Assembly: GCA_947179485.1 (NCBI GenBank)
Contig: OX359250.1
Span: 21,124,539-21,188,538, forward strand
DNA length: 64,000 nt
Origin: Allacma fusca
Lineage: Eukaryota; Arthropoda; Collembola; Symphypleona; Sminthuridae
Reading direction: 5' to 3'
The notes below the pieces were generated by a model, which was not told the origin of the DNA, ran no database searches, and worked only from the letters and a program-made list of their open reading frames with translations. Shown here one piece after another: positions 1 to 13,214 of this stretch. Numbering within the stretch: position 1 is the stretch's first letter; each line of letters begins with the position of its first letter. The position numbers and the translations under genes are program-made.

Positions 1-442
1 TGACTCTCGGGGTATGTATCGGGACGGAGTCTCGTATCTGGTGTGTATTTAAGTATGTGGTATGTATTTAGTGTGCCTTGGAAGACATCCTACTTTGGTT
101 CGTTAAATGCATGTGTGAGCGTCAACGGCACATGAGGCTGTGTATGTGGGTATGTGAGTTATACTATACAGGTATAAGTATGTACACAGACACTCAGAGG
201 AGTAGTAGTAGTATCGTGATCTCTAAGTGAAGCCAATACTATACTTGACATTATTTGAATACACCCACCTGGTTTAATTTCTTGCTGGGGTTAATGAGTT
301 GACAGGCTTGCATGAATATGCATGTGGAAGCATTAAACAGAGACTTGTTCACTTGTTCTCTCTCTTCTTGGTATTATTCTCCTTTCTGGCTGTCCGTGTG
401 TACCTACTAAGTCAACATAACCCAGGTCCGTAATATCATGAG

Positions 443-474
443 TCTCTCTCTCTCTCTCTCCCTCTCTCTCTCTC
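443..474. repeat. CT microsatellite
   Basis: A CT dinucleotide array of about 32 bases with one interruption at 461. Confidence 0.95.
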
Positions 475-1982
475 ACTCGCAGGATTAGTTAGATTCTCTC
501 TTTATTAAACCTCTGTGAGTCAGGAGTCGCATAATAAAATTTTTTATTACTCATGATCAATGTAGGAGGACATGGTTCTTAAGTGACAACCTGGCTATAG
601 CTCCAACTCAACTTACTCCACCCGTTTCAATTATAATTATGCATAATTCTAATGATGCTCAATGTAGAATTCAGGTTTTATACGATCGTCAAAGACGTTC
701 ACTTTATACTCTGGATGCGAGCAGTGAATATATAAAACGTTTTTTTTTATTCTCTCCCTTACTGTGAGTGAGTGCAGCATTATCAAACATGTACCATTTT
801 CCCTTACCATACATAGCTGATTCATTCAGTGAGACACCAATCTTGTGAGCAGAGCTCCCTACATAGCATTTACTGATACTCTATTATTTTATGTACGTTT
901 TTATGCATTTATTCCATGAACATACCTCCAACACAAGGGACATTGTCTATCTACATTGTCCATTTACATGGTCCCAGTGTCCACGTCGTTGATTCGAGTC
1001 TCTTCTGTCTCTGATATTTATTTCCCATACCTAATTCCATATGTTTTTATATGTCTAATTCCTCCAACCTTCATAAATTCTTTGATGGTATCTTTCCCCC
1101 CCCTAGACTGGTGTCTCTTTGGAAAGTTTTGAGAAAAATTGCACTTTCCGCATATATTCCATAATTTCCCCATACTATAGGTATTTATCTATAGATACTT
1201 ACACCATGTGTCGCGTCCTTCGACTCGCCGCATTGAAATTCTTCCGTCATTTGTGTCAATTTCGAAATTAGTAATTTCATTCAAACCTGAACTCTCTCAC
1301 ACACACACTCCCGATGAGACGGCTCTGCTCTGACTTTAAAGTTATTCAAACTTAAATCAATCCAAGTTAAATCATTCAAATGTCTTTGAAAGTTAATTCA
1401 TTGAAAGTTAATAATTCCCTGTAACTTATCATTGGTTTAACTTGTATCATTCAAACTTAAAAACTCCTTAGGATTTAAAATATTCAAGCTGAAAAAAAAC
1501 TTATTGACTGTTGAAATTGGCATTTGCGAAATTACATAAAAGATTAAATTAGCATTTCATGTCCACCTGAATTGAAATTGGCTCTTGTAGTTCGGATCGT
1601 GCAGTGGAGGAAGAATAATTTGAAAGGAATATTACTGCCGTGGTCTGGGCCTGATACAAGAGGGAAAAAAAAAGTTTCCTGAATAAGATATGAAGTAAAT
1701 GGAGTGGGGTGGGAGAGAATGAGAGAGACTTGGTAACATTTTTTAATAAAAATGGAACTCGGGATTGTTTGATGTTTGAACTGCCAGGGACATGGGGAGA
1801 AGAGGTGGTGGTGGATTATGTGGAAGATGGGATGGAAGAGGTTATTTCATAAGGTTAAATCCAAGTGCATGTTGAGGGGCCTTGGCTGAGGGTAGGTGAG
1901 GTGCAGGCGCTTGCTTATGATAATAATGATGGTAATGTACGATGGAATGATTGAGAATTCAGGAGATGGAGTTATGATGTGG

Positions 1983-2010
<28 letters not shown>
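1983..2010. repeat. GA microsatellite
   Basis: An uninterrupted AG array of about 28 bases. Confidence 0.95.
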
Positions 2011-2015
<5 letters not shown>

Positions 2016-3210
2016 AGAATTCCAGTTACCTTCCCTTCTCTCACTCTCTTCTCCAGTGGAACTTACTGTATCTAGTAGTAGTCCTATACCGTTTGGGTTT
2101 CCTCAAGGATCTCTGGTAGTCTCAAGGAGTTTGTAAGTAGTAGAGTAAGCAGAAAGTATGCGGTTAAAAAATATTTAAAAAAAAAAAAAGAAAAAAAAGT
2201 GCAGCAGCTCTCAAGTCAAGGAAAGACTACATGCCCGGAGAAAGGGCATGGGAGGAAAAATACCTAGAGAGTAAAGGAAAAGGAGCAGGCCAAAAAAGAG
2301 AGTGAGGTGGAGGAAAGGGAAGAAAAGAGCGTATTATCTTATACGAGTTTAAAATGAAGTTGGAGGGACTTTGATAGTGAGTGCGCGAACAGGAGCTTGA
2401 TGTCGGTCGTCAGGAGTTAGTCTTTTCCATGTTATAGTTATGGCAAGTTTTTTGGGTGGAAAAGGCTGCAGATTTCATTGAAACACTCTCCAGCTTCATG
2501 CATATTTGATAGGTTCTTTGGGTAATCTTCTACACGACTCACTTCACCAAACGCACACGGTCATATCATTATGAATCTCTTTCTCGAAGGCTTCTGCATA
2601 CTTCCCCCTAAAATTGCTCTCTCTCTCTCACTCTCTTCCTATGTATGTATGTACATAAATAGAAACCATAGACTCCCGAGGAGTATAGACTCCTCTTTTT
2701 TTTATGCCCAAGGAAAGAACTTCATCTCCAATTTCAAACTCTGTCTCGCTACACTTTGATCCTTTAGTTACCTTAAGTTTTCACTAGGCCCCATGTATTA
2801 CTTACATTTTGTTTTCTATCGATCACAATAAGAATGTAATTCAATGTAACATTGTAATGGCACAAGCTTCCATACCCCTCAGTCAGCCTCCAGTCTCCAG
2901 AACATTTGGAAAGGGATGGGACCGTAGTCAACGGGACCCACTGCCTTTCAAGCGTGCACTTTCCTGTACACAAATAGTACTTCTCGACTGTATCAAGTGT
3001 ATCCCTGTTATACGCAAGTGCTACACCAGGGAACGCCGGGTTATTGGAAGTGAATTTATGTGTAGTCCCTATTTATACCGAAAAATATTTCTATAGATGC
3101 ATATATTGATGTTGGAATATTTATATGGAAAGTGTAATAGCAGGAGAGCTCAAGATGAGAATTCGAATGTCGAACGAACGGTGTTTTCATTTCTATTTTC
3201 CAGCATGTAC

Positions 3211-3216
<6 letters not shown>

Positions 3217-3258
<42 letters not shown>
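3217..3258. repeat. GA microsatellite
   Basis: A GA array of about 42 bases. Read as protein it gives an artificial Arg-Glu run on + and Ser-Leu on -. Confidence 0.95.
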
Positions 3259-3260
<2 letters not shown>

Positions 3261-3798
3261 TATGAGAGTGAGTGAGGCTTCCTAGGAGGGAAAAAGGAAG
3301 GCATTTTTGTAATAAACTTGCAACTCAAATCCATATGTTACAGTCATTTCATATGCTCATTCCTAATATCTTAGTTACCTCCGCCCGCCATAGGAAGCTA
3401 CCATCTGTAGACGAGGGTTCGGAAAAATACCTTTAGTATTAGGTTAGGAGCCGGAGGTTCCCAGAAGACCTATTGTAGGAAGTGTGCACAGAAACACATT
3501 TTTCTACTGGAGTCCCTGTAAAAAAAATATTGAAGCTAAGGCTATATTAAAAATACGAAAAATAATCATTTGTCACAGAGAAATATTTTCCAAGCACAAA
3601 GACTACGGGAGTTGAGTTTGTGGAAGAGGATTTGTAGATATTTGTAGATACTTGGGTCCCTATATCTTGGAAGTCAGAGTTGAGTACTTGGGCCGGAGCC
3701 TTTGGGTGTAGTTACATATGGAGCTACTACTATGCTGAATTAGCGGAACGAGCTTCTGAAATTTCATAAGTGTCATCAGAAGTGCTCAGCTGATGGGA

Positions 3799-3831
3799 AG
3801 AGAGAGAGGAGAGAGAGAGAGAGAGAGAGAG
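3799..3831. repeat. GA microsatellite, interrupted
   Basis: An AG array of about 33 bases with one GG interruption. Confidence 0.9.
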
Positions 3832-4427
3832 CAAACTAATAAGTTACTATGTAAAGTTGATGGGTTGAAGTTACTTGCTGTAAGCAGAGAGCATTTAGTT
3901 CGGCACGCGTTGACATTCCTCTGCATGTTCAAATATACTTATTTTCGGCGTAAGTCATTAATCAGACACAAGGATTAAAATTAGTAGATTCTCAGCTCGT
4001 CTTCTTCTCCCACTGCTAAAAATACCCTTTTGGACACAGACATGAGCTTTTAAGAAGGCTGACGATGTGTGCTATTGTGCATTTAGTGATCCTAACTCCA
4101 GATACTCTTCTCTCTCCTCTTCCAAGTACAAGGAGCCTTTTAGATTTTTTTTTTCCCAATACAACTCTTCTTCCCTCATGTAAAAGAGTTTTATGCAGAC
4201 ACTGTCAGTTCCCTCACGGAAACCCTCACGCATTACTCTTCCACATATTTGTGCCTTCTCTGTCTCACTCACGTATAGTTGCTTCCACAATCTGAGAATC
4301 TACGGAGTGAGTACTGTATCACAGCCGACCGTTGTTCACTGGGAGAAACACCAAATACAGTAGACGCTTGTTGCATCAAATGTCTCTGACTTTGGAGCTA
4401 CTGCAGTCTCAGTCATGGCAGGCTTCT

Positions 4428-4448
4428 GTCTCTCTCTCTCTCGCGCTC

Positions 4449-4480
<32 letters not shown>
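4428..4480. repeat. Compound CT microsatellite
   Basis: Two CT arrays separated by a short GC-containing spacer near 4443-4450. Confidence 0.92.
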
Positions 4481-4484
<4 letters not shown>

Positions 4485-5147
4485 CAAGCACAAGACAGTC
4501 TCGCTGGCAGCCCAAGCAAAGGCTTCCGATAGATGAGTTAAGAAGCGTGTCATTTTAGAGTAAAATACGTGAGTAATGCTGGTCTGTATTGATCAACGGA
4601 TAAGATAAGTGTGTCGGTGTCGTTTGCGTAATAGATTTTTTAATTAGACAGTTGTCGTCCCTCTTGAAACTCCTGTTCTATCTCGCTCGCTCAGTTCCTT
4701 ACGGATCACTACAACCTACTCTCTGGCAAGGGTTTTTATAACTACCGTAACGCGTCTGCAGTCTCTACAGGCTCTCTGAACATTCTCAATGTTCTGTAGG
4801 CTCTTCTCTGCTATGCTCCAAATATTCTGGAGATACTCCAGGAGCTGTAAGCTCATATAATTATGTATATCTATATATAAAAACAAATTAAATTATAAAG
4901 TTATACAGATGTGAATGTATCTAGATACTCTGTGACTATAAAACTATGGAATAATGGAATGCATAATTAGCTAGAAAATTAAGAGTGTGTCTTGTGAGGG
5001 TGGGGATCTTGCGGTATGTTGAATATGTTTAAGCTACTTAAAAAACCAGCTCGGCAATGATAAGTTGGTGGAAGTGAGGCTGGAGCAATTATAAACTGTC
5101 ACAGACTGTTTAGGCTTCTATTGGGGAAGTAAAATAGGAGAGAGAGA

Positions 5148-5166
5148 GGGGAGGGGAGGGGAGGGG
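5148..5166 (+). other. G-quadruplex-forming motif
   Basis: Four runs of four G separated by single A bases, directly after a short GA tract. One-base loops and four-G runs are the pattern expected of a very stable parallel intramolecular quadruplex. Confidence 0.8.
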
Positions 5167-5561
5167 AGAGTTTGTGGACGCAGCTTTGAAGCTTGTCCAA
5201 ATAGTAAGTACAACTCGGAGAGAGAGAGAGAGATTAGCAATCGAGAGAATCTGCTGTAGCTTGATTAGCTCCGCTCATGCTCTATATTGAGGGAGAGAGT
5301 GTCTCTATCTCCTGAGTAATTACGAGTATTTTGATGAAGGAAATGAAATGAGCTGTGGAGTATTTGCGATGTGTTAAAAAATACCGAGTCAATTACGGTG
5401 AGGGAGAAAACACATGTAGGCTAGTATGTCGCATCTGGCTGATTATGACTGGATCATTAATAAAATCACCTTTGTGGTATATTCCTAGTGAAGTACATTA
5501 CATGGCTATTATTGAGGAGTTGACGGCGTCACAGCAATACACTCTCTCAAGAGAGGAGAGC

Positions 5562-5600
5562 ACACACACACACACTCACTCACTCACACACACATACACA
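5562..5600. repeat. CA-rich simple repeat
   Basis: CA units mixed with CTCA units over about 39 bases. Confidence 0.85.
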
Positions 5601-6036
5601 CCGACGGATTAAATTCAGAATTGTATTAATGAACATGCTTACTACACATGTTACAGTGTGCGCTTGAATGTTTCAGACTTGGGAGGTATTTTGAACTATG
5701 GTACATATCTTCACTTGATATTTGAGTCAAAACTAGTGAGACTATTGGACGTATGTATGTACATGGATGGAGCTGGGCTCATTTGTAATTTTTTCTTTCC
5801 CTGATCCATATGCAAATTGTGTGCTGAAAAAAAAGTGTTTCAGTTTTATTTATTTCATTATTATTAGTCGTAGGGGTATTACACAAGGAGAAGTGAGTCG
5901 TCGCAGTGCGATTAGTAAACTTGATGTTATACATCAACCATTTTTTTCACATTAATATACATTTGAATCAAACTCACAATGCGACTGCATGGTACTGTGC
6001 TCCATTTACATACATGAGCAAGTCCTGCCAAGAGGA

Positions 6037-6040
<4 letters not shown>

Positions 6041-6072
<32 letters not shown>
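6041..6072. repeat. CT microsatellite
   Basis: An uninterrupted CT array of about 32 bases. Confidence 0.95.
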
Positions 6073-6075
<3 letters not shown>

Positions 6076-6726
6076 CTATTCTTTTTTTCTTCCTCTCCAG
6101 TTCTTTCGGGTTCACATACATTAATAATGCACTGTGGAATTATGAGATTATGGCTACATGCATAGACAAAGGTAGGATGACTTGGTGCAGAGCTGTATAG
6201 TGACACGGTGGTTTGGGAGGTACAAAACATTGTATTTGTAAAGAGGTAAAATACTTTAGTACACGTCCGTGTAGGGCATGTCCCGTCAATAGGCAAGTCA
6301 CATATACATGAGTGTAGATGTAGTCCGATACAGGGGCTATCATGAGCCGCATCAATTTATTATTCAAGCCTCTATGAATGTCTAAATAGTGCTTTGCAAA
6401 CGATATTAATGGATAAAAGACTGAGTTGCGACAACGTACGTTCCCCTAATCATCAGGCAATAGGAGCAGCACAAGGCAAACACATTGCATGCCTTCCACC
6501 AAATCACAATTCCAATGATCTACTGTAATTGTTACCATTTTCTATTAAAGGTTACATAGCTTTCTGCCTCCTGATTGTCACAGCGGAGCTCCCATGCAGT
6601 CAGACTTTTTGGTAGGTTAGATAGATATGTGGAGCCCGGCTACTACTTTTCATCCCCGCGTGTGTGGTTTCTCCATTTGAGCTCCATTCGAAAAATAACT
6701 AAACTATTACTCCACTAACTTGTGTT

Positions 6727-6747
6727 TGTGTGTGTGTGTGTGTGTGT
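6727..6747. repeat. GT microsatellite
   Basis: A TG array of about 21 bases. Confidence 0.9.
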
Positions 6748-8656
6748 TTCCTCTTAGTTCCACTCACTCTACCTGATTCCTACCTTAACTCATATGAAAT
6801 GGACATTGTGACTCTGTACATATACCTTCTCCTCTACTCTGTCATCTCTCCATTCAAACTATACATTTGCGTTATGGCTCTCCAGAATTCTTTCCCGAAC
6901 GTGTTCAATTATGTACTGGCACAGAGGGAAGCTCTGAACTGTGGTAGGGTTGAGTTTCTAATATTTTACAGATATGCTGATTCGGAGTAACACTGTTACT
7001 CTAACAGCTCACACTAGAAGGAGTAGAACCTGTAGCACCAATGAAACACTTCTCAATTACCAATTATTGTAAATATTCCAAGCACTTCGTGTGTGTGTGT
7101 GGATTTGACTCCGACAATCCGGCCTCAAAATTCTATATTTTGTATGCTCAGATGATGTGGAATGGGAAAAAAGACCTGGTACACTTAATTGCTATCATTC
7201 GAAACTATTACAGGAACGTATACATTTTTGCATACGGAGCGACTACACGTAATTATGTTTACGTGCGTTTAGTTTTATAGGGAGCATTTAAAGGGATATA
7301 GATTCTGGAAGTGGAGGAGGCACGATAGTCGGAGCTGATGCATGTGGGTTAATGGTGGTATTGTATAAAAATGCTAGTCAGTTTGAACAATGATAATAGA
7401 GATGAAGGAAAATGAAAATTTACACAAAGTTCGGTAGCTGAACATTATGGAATTGGGTAATCCGTACATTAAAAACATAAGTAATGGGTAATCGTGGTGG
7501 TTGCATTAAGTTGAGCACGGAAAAACTGTTTGATTCGAGAGGGACGCGAAACAGAGACTCGGAGGCAATTAAGTGAAGAATTGATGGCAAAAAATACACT
7601 CATTAAGTCTGGCTTCATGAGCACTTTTTGTTCATGCATCCGGTGATTAATTTTTGTGGCCAATGACATCAGGAGGATAAAAATGGTTGCTTGGTTAGAG
7701 CTACGTAACAGGGGAATTTATTTCTTTCTAAATCTGCCTAGATTTACATCTGACTATAGGTGAGTACTGTGGAGTGATGGAGGCTTATATAGGGAGTGAG
7801 GAGCAAGGTAGCGTAGTGGAGATAATTTGTATTGTTACAGAGCGAGCGGGAGAGAAAGACAAGAAAATATAGTATACACATGGAAATTGAATTGTGAGTC
7901 GTCATACCTTGCTAGATAGTTAATGGCAGTGTAATAATAATAAGGAGAACGAGCTGATCTCTACAAACGCTATAAATACACTTCAAATCCTACTTTTTCA
8001 TACACTTTTGTCTGGATACACTTTGTGTCTTCCCCTTCCCCTCTCCCTCATATGCATCTTCTTACCAGATAGTGGAGGAGTCGGAGTTCTCAAGCTAAAA
8101 CTACTTAGCTTGATATTACACTTCATTTCCATAATGTTTTCTAAACACCTATGAGATTTTTATGGTCTGAACGAGTATCATCATAGTTGTACAGTATTCA
8201 CGATTACATTCATAATGTAACTCCCTCCATACTTGATGTATGTAAATACTATTCCTTCCACTCAAATACAAGTGTTCAGAGTTCCGTCAATGTATATTTT
8301 ATATTACATAGGGACTTTTTTGAAGGTATTCTTTTGAAGGAGTGACTTGGTTCCATGTACACTGACAGTATGGAGGTAGAGCTTCTTGTACATTATGCAT
8401 AGGAAGTGGAGGGAAGTGTACAGAAGTCTCAAGGAGTAAAAAATTGTGAGGAGAAGAAAAAAAAAACATGATAGTTAATCTTCCACTACTGTGAAAAAAA
8501 TTGAGTATATTACATAGATAAAAGTTAAAATAATGAGTCCTGCACCGAATGCATGATTGGTTTGGAAAATTATCCCCGCAATTATTGTATGGTTCACAGA
8601 TTTTGAGTCGTCGAGTATGACTGTGTGAGTTGTCGTCTGTGAGTTGTTCTTCCTTC

Positions 8657-8657
<1 letters not shown>

Positions 8658-8687
<30 letters not shown>
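8658..8687. repeat. CT microsatellite
   Basis: A CT array of about 30 bases. Confidence 0.95.
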
Positions 8688-8691
<4 letters not shown>

Positions 8692-9298
8692 CTGACAAAA
8701 ACCTTTCTGTTGGAAGTAAAGGTGATGATAAAGTAGTGATAGATCCTTGGATGTATCTCACAAGAAATATTTTTTTGTGCATTGCTCTGATGAGTGTGAG
8801 CCTTGCTCGTACATACGTTGTTCACATAAAATTAGAGTTGATACGTTGTGCAAGAGATTGTCTTTTTTGAAATCCGTGGTGAATATCTCGTCACCTGAGA
8901 GCCCATAGATTTCTAGTGTGAAATTACTTGAGATGCGAGTTTGATGCTATTATTTCCGAACGCTAAAGTAATTTCCAAATTAGCCATGTCCTACACAGCA
9001 GTTCAAGGGGAGAGAGAGATAATTCACACCAAATTTAACATGTTGTCTACTGTGAGTACAGAGCATGGAGGAACAAAGGCTCGAGAGTAGTATTGTGTGG
9101 TGAAGTTACTACAGTAGTAGTATTACATCCATAATAGATTTTTGTGGGAGGACTTTTAGTTTTAACGTCCAAGCAAATCAACAACAAAAAAACATTCCAA
9201 AGTAATATATAACCATAGATTCCTTCCTACTACACAAAACTACAAGAAAAAGAAAAGGATCAAAGGGAAATTATCAGCCAGATATAAAATGAGCAGAG

Positions 9299-9299
<1 letters not shown>

Positions 9300-9365
<66 letters not shown>

Positions 9366-9380
9366 GAGAGAGATGAGAGA
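9300..9380. repeat. Long GA microsatellite with ATGAG interruptions
   Basis: About 80 bases of GA units with two ATGAG interruptions. It is among the longest arrays in the window. Confidence 0.95.
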
Positions 9381-9667
9381 GCAGTGAGAAATTTGATTCT
9401 GTACTTTTGAAAGGCATTTTTTCTCATCATTTCATTGTGAACACTTAATACTTTGATCATATATTTTCTGTGAGAATTTCAATTAGAGATGTGTAAATTC
9501 AAAGGGAATATATGCAATTTATTATGCTGAATTTGGAATTTTTTTTCTTTTATACTCGTTGGGACATGAATTGTGGTGGCGTCCATGTGGCGTTCTCTTA
9601 GTACAACAGTAGGTGTATTGTATGTACGCTGTCTGTAGGGATTTGGTCGGGAGCACCAATTTCTCAG

Positions 9668-9697
9668 GATGAGGATGATGATGATGATGATGATGAT
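9668..9697. repeat. GAT trinucleotide repeat
   Basis: A run of about nine GAT units with edge variants. Confidence 0.9.
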
Positions 9698-9899
9698 AAT
9701 GATTGTAGGTGGGTTTCCAATTCAATGTAACAAGCTGCGGTTACAGATTGTATTTGGCCTTATTTTAAGCTTTCGTGTCACAAGACAAAAGAGACAACTT
9801 GTCGTTGTATTAATTTGCCATCCAAAATGAATGAATGAGCGAAACCAGTTGTTGTATGGCGGCATACACCAACTAATACCCAACGAAGAACAACAGTAG

Positions 9900-9902
<3 letters not shown>

Positions 9903-9933
<31 letters not shown>
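9903..9933. repeat. CA microsatellite
   Basis: An uninterrupted CA array of about 31 bases. Confidence 0.95.
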
Positions 9934-9936
<3 letters not shown>

Positions 9937-9950
9937 GGATAAACTACAGT

Positions 9951-12900
9951 CATAATCATATCCTCAAACACATACCAGCTCATACAGGGCTCACACAAAC
10001 AATACCATAAAGACTATAACTTCCCTCCCTACTCTCCTGAACATATCCCTCCTGAGCACGTTACTACTTTACATGTTACCCCGAATATGACTTTTGTCTA
10101 CGTATCCAGTTTTTGTTTCGTGAAAAGGAACGAGAGCATATGACTCTCTGTCCCTGCATACTTCAAATCATATGTAACTAACTACTCCTGGTAGTACTCA
10201 CATGTATCTGTCATGTGGATGTATGAGTTTTTAGTATGTACATTGATAGACACAGGCTCATACCAACATAAATCCCAATGATGTAATGACCGACGATTCA
10301 TGCTTCTAATTCTGTTTATTTCATGTGTCTCTCGTATTTCCTGAAAGAGAGAATCAACGGAGGGTTGTGACTGAGTGTAATTATTGGGAAAAGCAGGACA
10401 TGAAATAAGTTTTCTTTCGGATTGAAACCCACATGAATCGTTTCCACACTCTACTTGTTTATCTCACTACCTTGTCTTCCAAATGTATCGGCTACGACCA
10501 AACAAAAACCTCCATACTATTTTTGTTCTGTAACTAACCAACAAACATGATTTTAACCCATGGATTTGATTCTCTCCAGCTACTTTTCCTATCCCATGGT
10601 TTCAACTGAGAAACCCTAACCTCCAGTCTCCCTTATGCCAGTGAATTTCCCGCTATTACTTATGGTCTACCTCCAAGTGAGTGCGAACCCCAGATTCGTA
10701 TGTAGACGTAAAGATATGGAAGTTAGAGCCATAATGTGTATATATATTTTTTCTCTCTCTCTGCCTGCGTGTGTGTTTGTGTGTGTGCATGTGTATGTAC
10801 ATACATACATATAGATACATCAGCGTGTAAAATAGAGACTTAACATCCAGGAACTGAAAAGCAATTTGCTAGTAACAAACACATATAGGATGGAAAATAT
10901 ACATGTACAAGTGACTCTGGCTGGTGACGAAATCATTTCCAATATAATGTTGATTTGCGAGTTGTATTAGTTGTCTCAGGAAAAGCAGTAGATTGATTTA
11001 TTATCCTTGGCGTACACACACACAGGAAAATTGTTATTTTTCATGAAAATGTGAATCCATTGCTTTGTGTATTTATTGATTTGCTTTCTCATTTCTCCCG
11101 TGTAACACAATCAATGCTCCAGTGTTGAGTCATACTGAGTATGTGGACTTTTCATTACGCCTTCATTCCATGTCATGTGTATCCTTCTCATTAACTTCCC
11201 AGCTCCTCCAACTTCCCACTACCTAAACTAACCTACTAATCATTGCCTCACTTGGAAATTCGGTTTCCTTCATTCTCCTCATCTGGCTAACTATGTGAGA
11301 GCTTAATCAAATTTCAGGGGTTGGCAATTGATTTATTTCCAGTTATCGATTGATGAGCAGAACTTTTTTCCCATTTTTTTTATATGTCCCTACTTCCAAC
11401 AAATAAACCTCACATTTCAGGAACAATATTCCTTGTGATATCTATTCCGGGTTGGGAGTTGTACAAAAAAGGGGGAATTTTTGCTAGGATCCGGGGGTTG
11501 TACAAATAACACATTTGGGATATTTACCAATGATGTGTGCATGTACATTCATGGAGCTTTTAGCTTGTGGAGTAAGTTTTAAAAGGAATCTGATTACAAG
11601 GGTAGGAAAGAGCAAGTTATAAAAAGGGTTTGATTTGTCTATTTAAAAACTGAAACACTGAAATTAGAACATTTGCTGGGAGAGAATTATGAGGAAAGGA
11701 GACTGGTGTCATTCTGATGAACGGCAAGTCTTTTTTTTTGGTCCGTGCGTGCGTGTATTTGTTGTGGAGGTAAAAAAAAATAATTCAGGGTCTGTGCATT
11801 TAGAGGCGAGGAGGGCCTTTATATCTTTTACAATGTAATAAATTTTGTTCAATTTAAGCAACAGAAAAATAAATGCGTTTGAGAATCATTCAGTTAGATA
11901 TAGTTGGGAATTGGGTAGCAATCACGAAGGCAGGGATAGAAAAGGGAACGGCTGCCTCTCTAATCTCTCCTTTTTCTCTTCCACCAAAATCTATGTAACA
12001 ACTTTGCTAAATGTCACATTTCCCTGTGTGTATTAATGTGACGTATGCATCCCCATGTAGAGACTTGTATGGCCGTGGCTATTAAAAATTCTCATTCAAT
12101 TTTTTATAAGGGTTCGGAAATATAGATATGGAACGGATATGAACCAATAACAGGGGAAAAAAAACTTTTTATACAATGCGGTCTTGCATCTTTTTCTTCT
12201 TACGAGCCCTTACACACATACATAGAATAGAGTGTTATTTGCTTTTTTTTTAGTTTGTCCGGTGGTCGATTTTAAAATGACTTAGTTGTCAGAGCTGAAT
12301 TGACAGTGGGCATTGTATGTGGAAATGATGACTTAATGTGTTGCACATTATGAGTCCGCTGCTCCGAGGAAGGTTCAGGAGTGTGGGTCTAGAAATTATC
12401 AAAAATTGTAAACTATAAATCAAGGGCCTTTTTTAAATGTGAGCACCCGGTTGCATCCCATTTACCATGATCTTTCAATAAACAAAATAAGGCAGACCGA
12501 ATGATAATCATTTGTGCAATAGTCCTATTAAGTGCATTGTACTGCAGGACTAGTTGAAGGTTTCTTTTTTTTGTATAAAAGGATGCTCCCATAATCCATA
12601 TACCGAAGAGACATGGACGGAGGGATGATGATGGTGAGAAATGTAAAATGAGGCAATTTATATGAACGAAATTGGGGTTGCGCTTTTATTGGGAGAATTT
12701 TTCGGGATCCCGCACCATTTTAATTCGGGTCGGAATCATTGTCCCAGTGGATGTGCTCTGTATGGGCGCGTGTTGCCTGCATTTCAAATCGCATGTCGAA
12801 ATGGTAATATATGTGGACATTGGGAATAGGCAGGTTTAAAATTTTAATTTCGATAATCATGAGATATGTGGAGAGGATAAAAAAAAAGGCAATCAAGATA

Positions 12901-13120
12901 AGAGGAATGGGTTTTGAAAAGTAAAATACTATAACATTGGAAATCAAATAATGTTGGTTTCTAAATCTCTGGTGTGAGTAAAATTGTGTAAGTGCTAAAG
13001 TGAATTCGGTTGTGAGGGGTGCACTAAAATAAGTCAAATGGAGTAACATTTTTATAGGCTAAAAATATCTACTTGTGGTGAGCTGGGATTTGATGAGAAT
13101 ATTATTTTTGTGATTTGCAG
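9951..13120. other. Noncoding flank just upstream of the gene; no promoter identified
   Basis: No coding frame is credible. From about 12.3 kb the + strand becomes G/T/A-rich and C-poor, and this continues into exon 1 until about 14.2 kb. The acceptor at 13119-13120 suggests that an upstream noncoding exon and promoter lie in this flank or beyond, but I could not place them. Confidence 0.6.
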
Positions 13121-13214
13121 AGCGAAGTACACTGAAGAATTATGTTGAAGGCGACGATGTACACTCTGTAGAGAGATGGTCACTGAAAGATTTAAGTGAT
13201 TGGGATAGACGGTC
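13121..13214 (+). promoter_or_regulatory. zfh2: 5' UTR part of first coding exon, with two short upstream ORFs
   Basis: A pyrimidine-rich stretch ending TTTGCAG at 13120 is a good splice acceptor, so this exon probably continues from an upstream noncoding exon. Before the main ATG there are two short upstream ORFs. ATG at 13142 reads nine codons to a TAG, and a second ATG (GTAGAGAG-ATG-GTC) reads seven codons to TGA. An in-frame TAG at 13206-13208 fixes the main start at 13215. That ATG has a purine at -3 and G at +4, a favourable context. The upstream ORFs could damp translation; this is inferred from layout only. Confidence 0.6.

Larger units (their letters stand above)
1..5000. other. Noncoding, upstream flank part 1
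   Basis: No credible gene. It contains CT/GA microsatellites (about 443-474, 1983-2010, 3217-3258, 3799-3831, 4428-4480), an A-rich stretch near 2170, and short inverted repeats at 4778-4841. Short open frames here are repeat translations or random. Confidence 0.7.
5001..9950. other. Noncoding, upstream flank part 2
   Basis: No credible gene on either strand. It holds a G-quadruplex-type motif (5148-5166), several CT/GA/CA/GT arrays, and a GAT tract near 9668-9697. The longest open frames (about 116 codons) include translated CT/GA repeats. Confidence 0.7.

Noticed and set aside
8475..8825. 116-codon minus-strand frame
   Set aside because: It contains a translated CT repeat and no domain.
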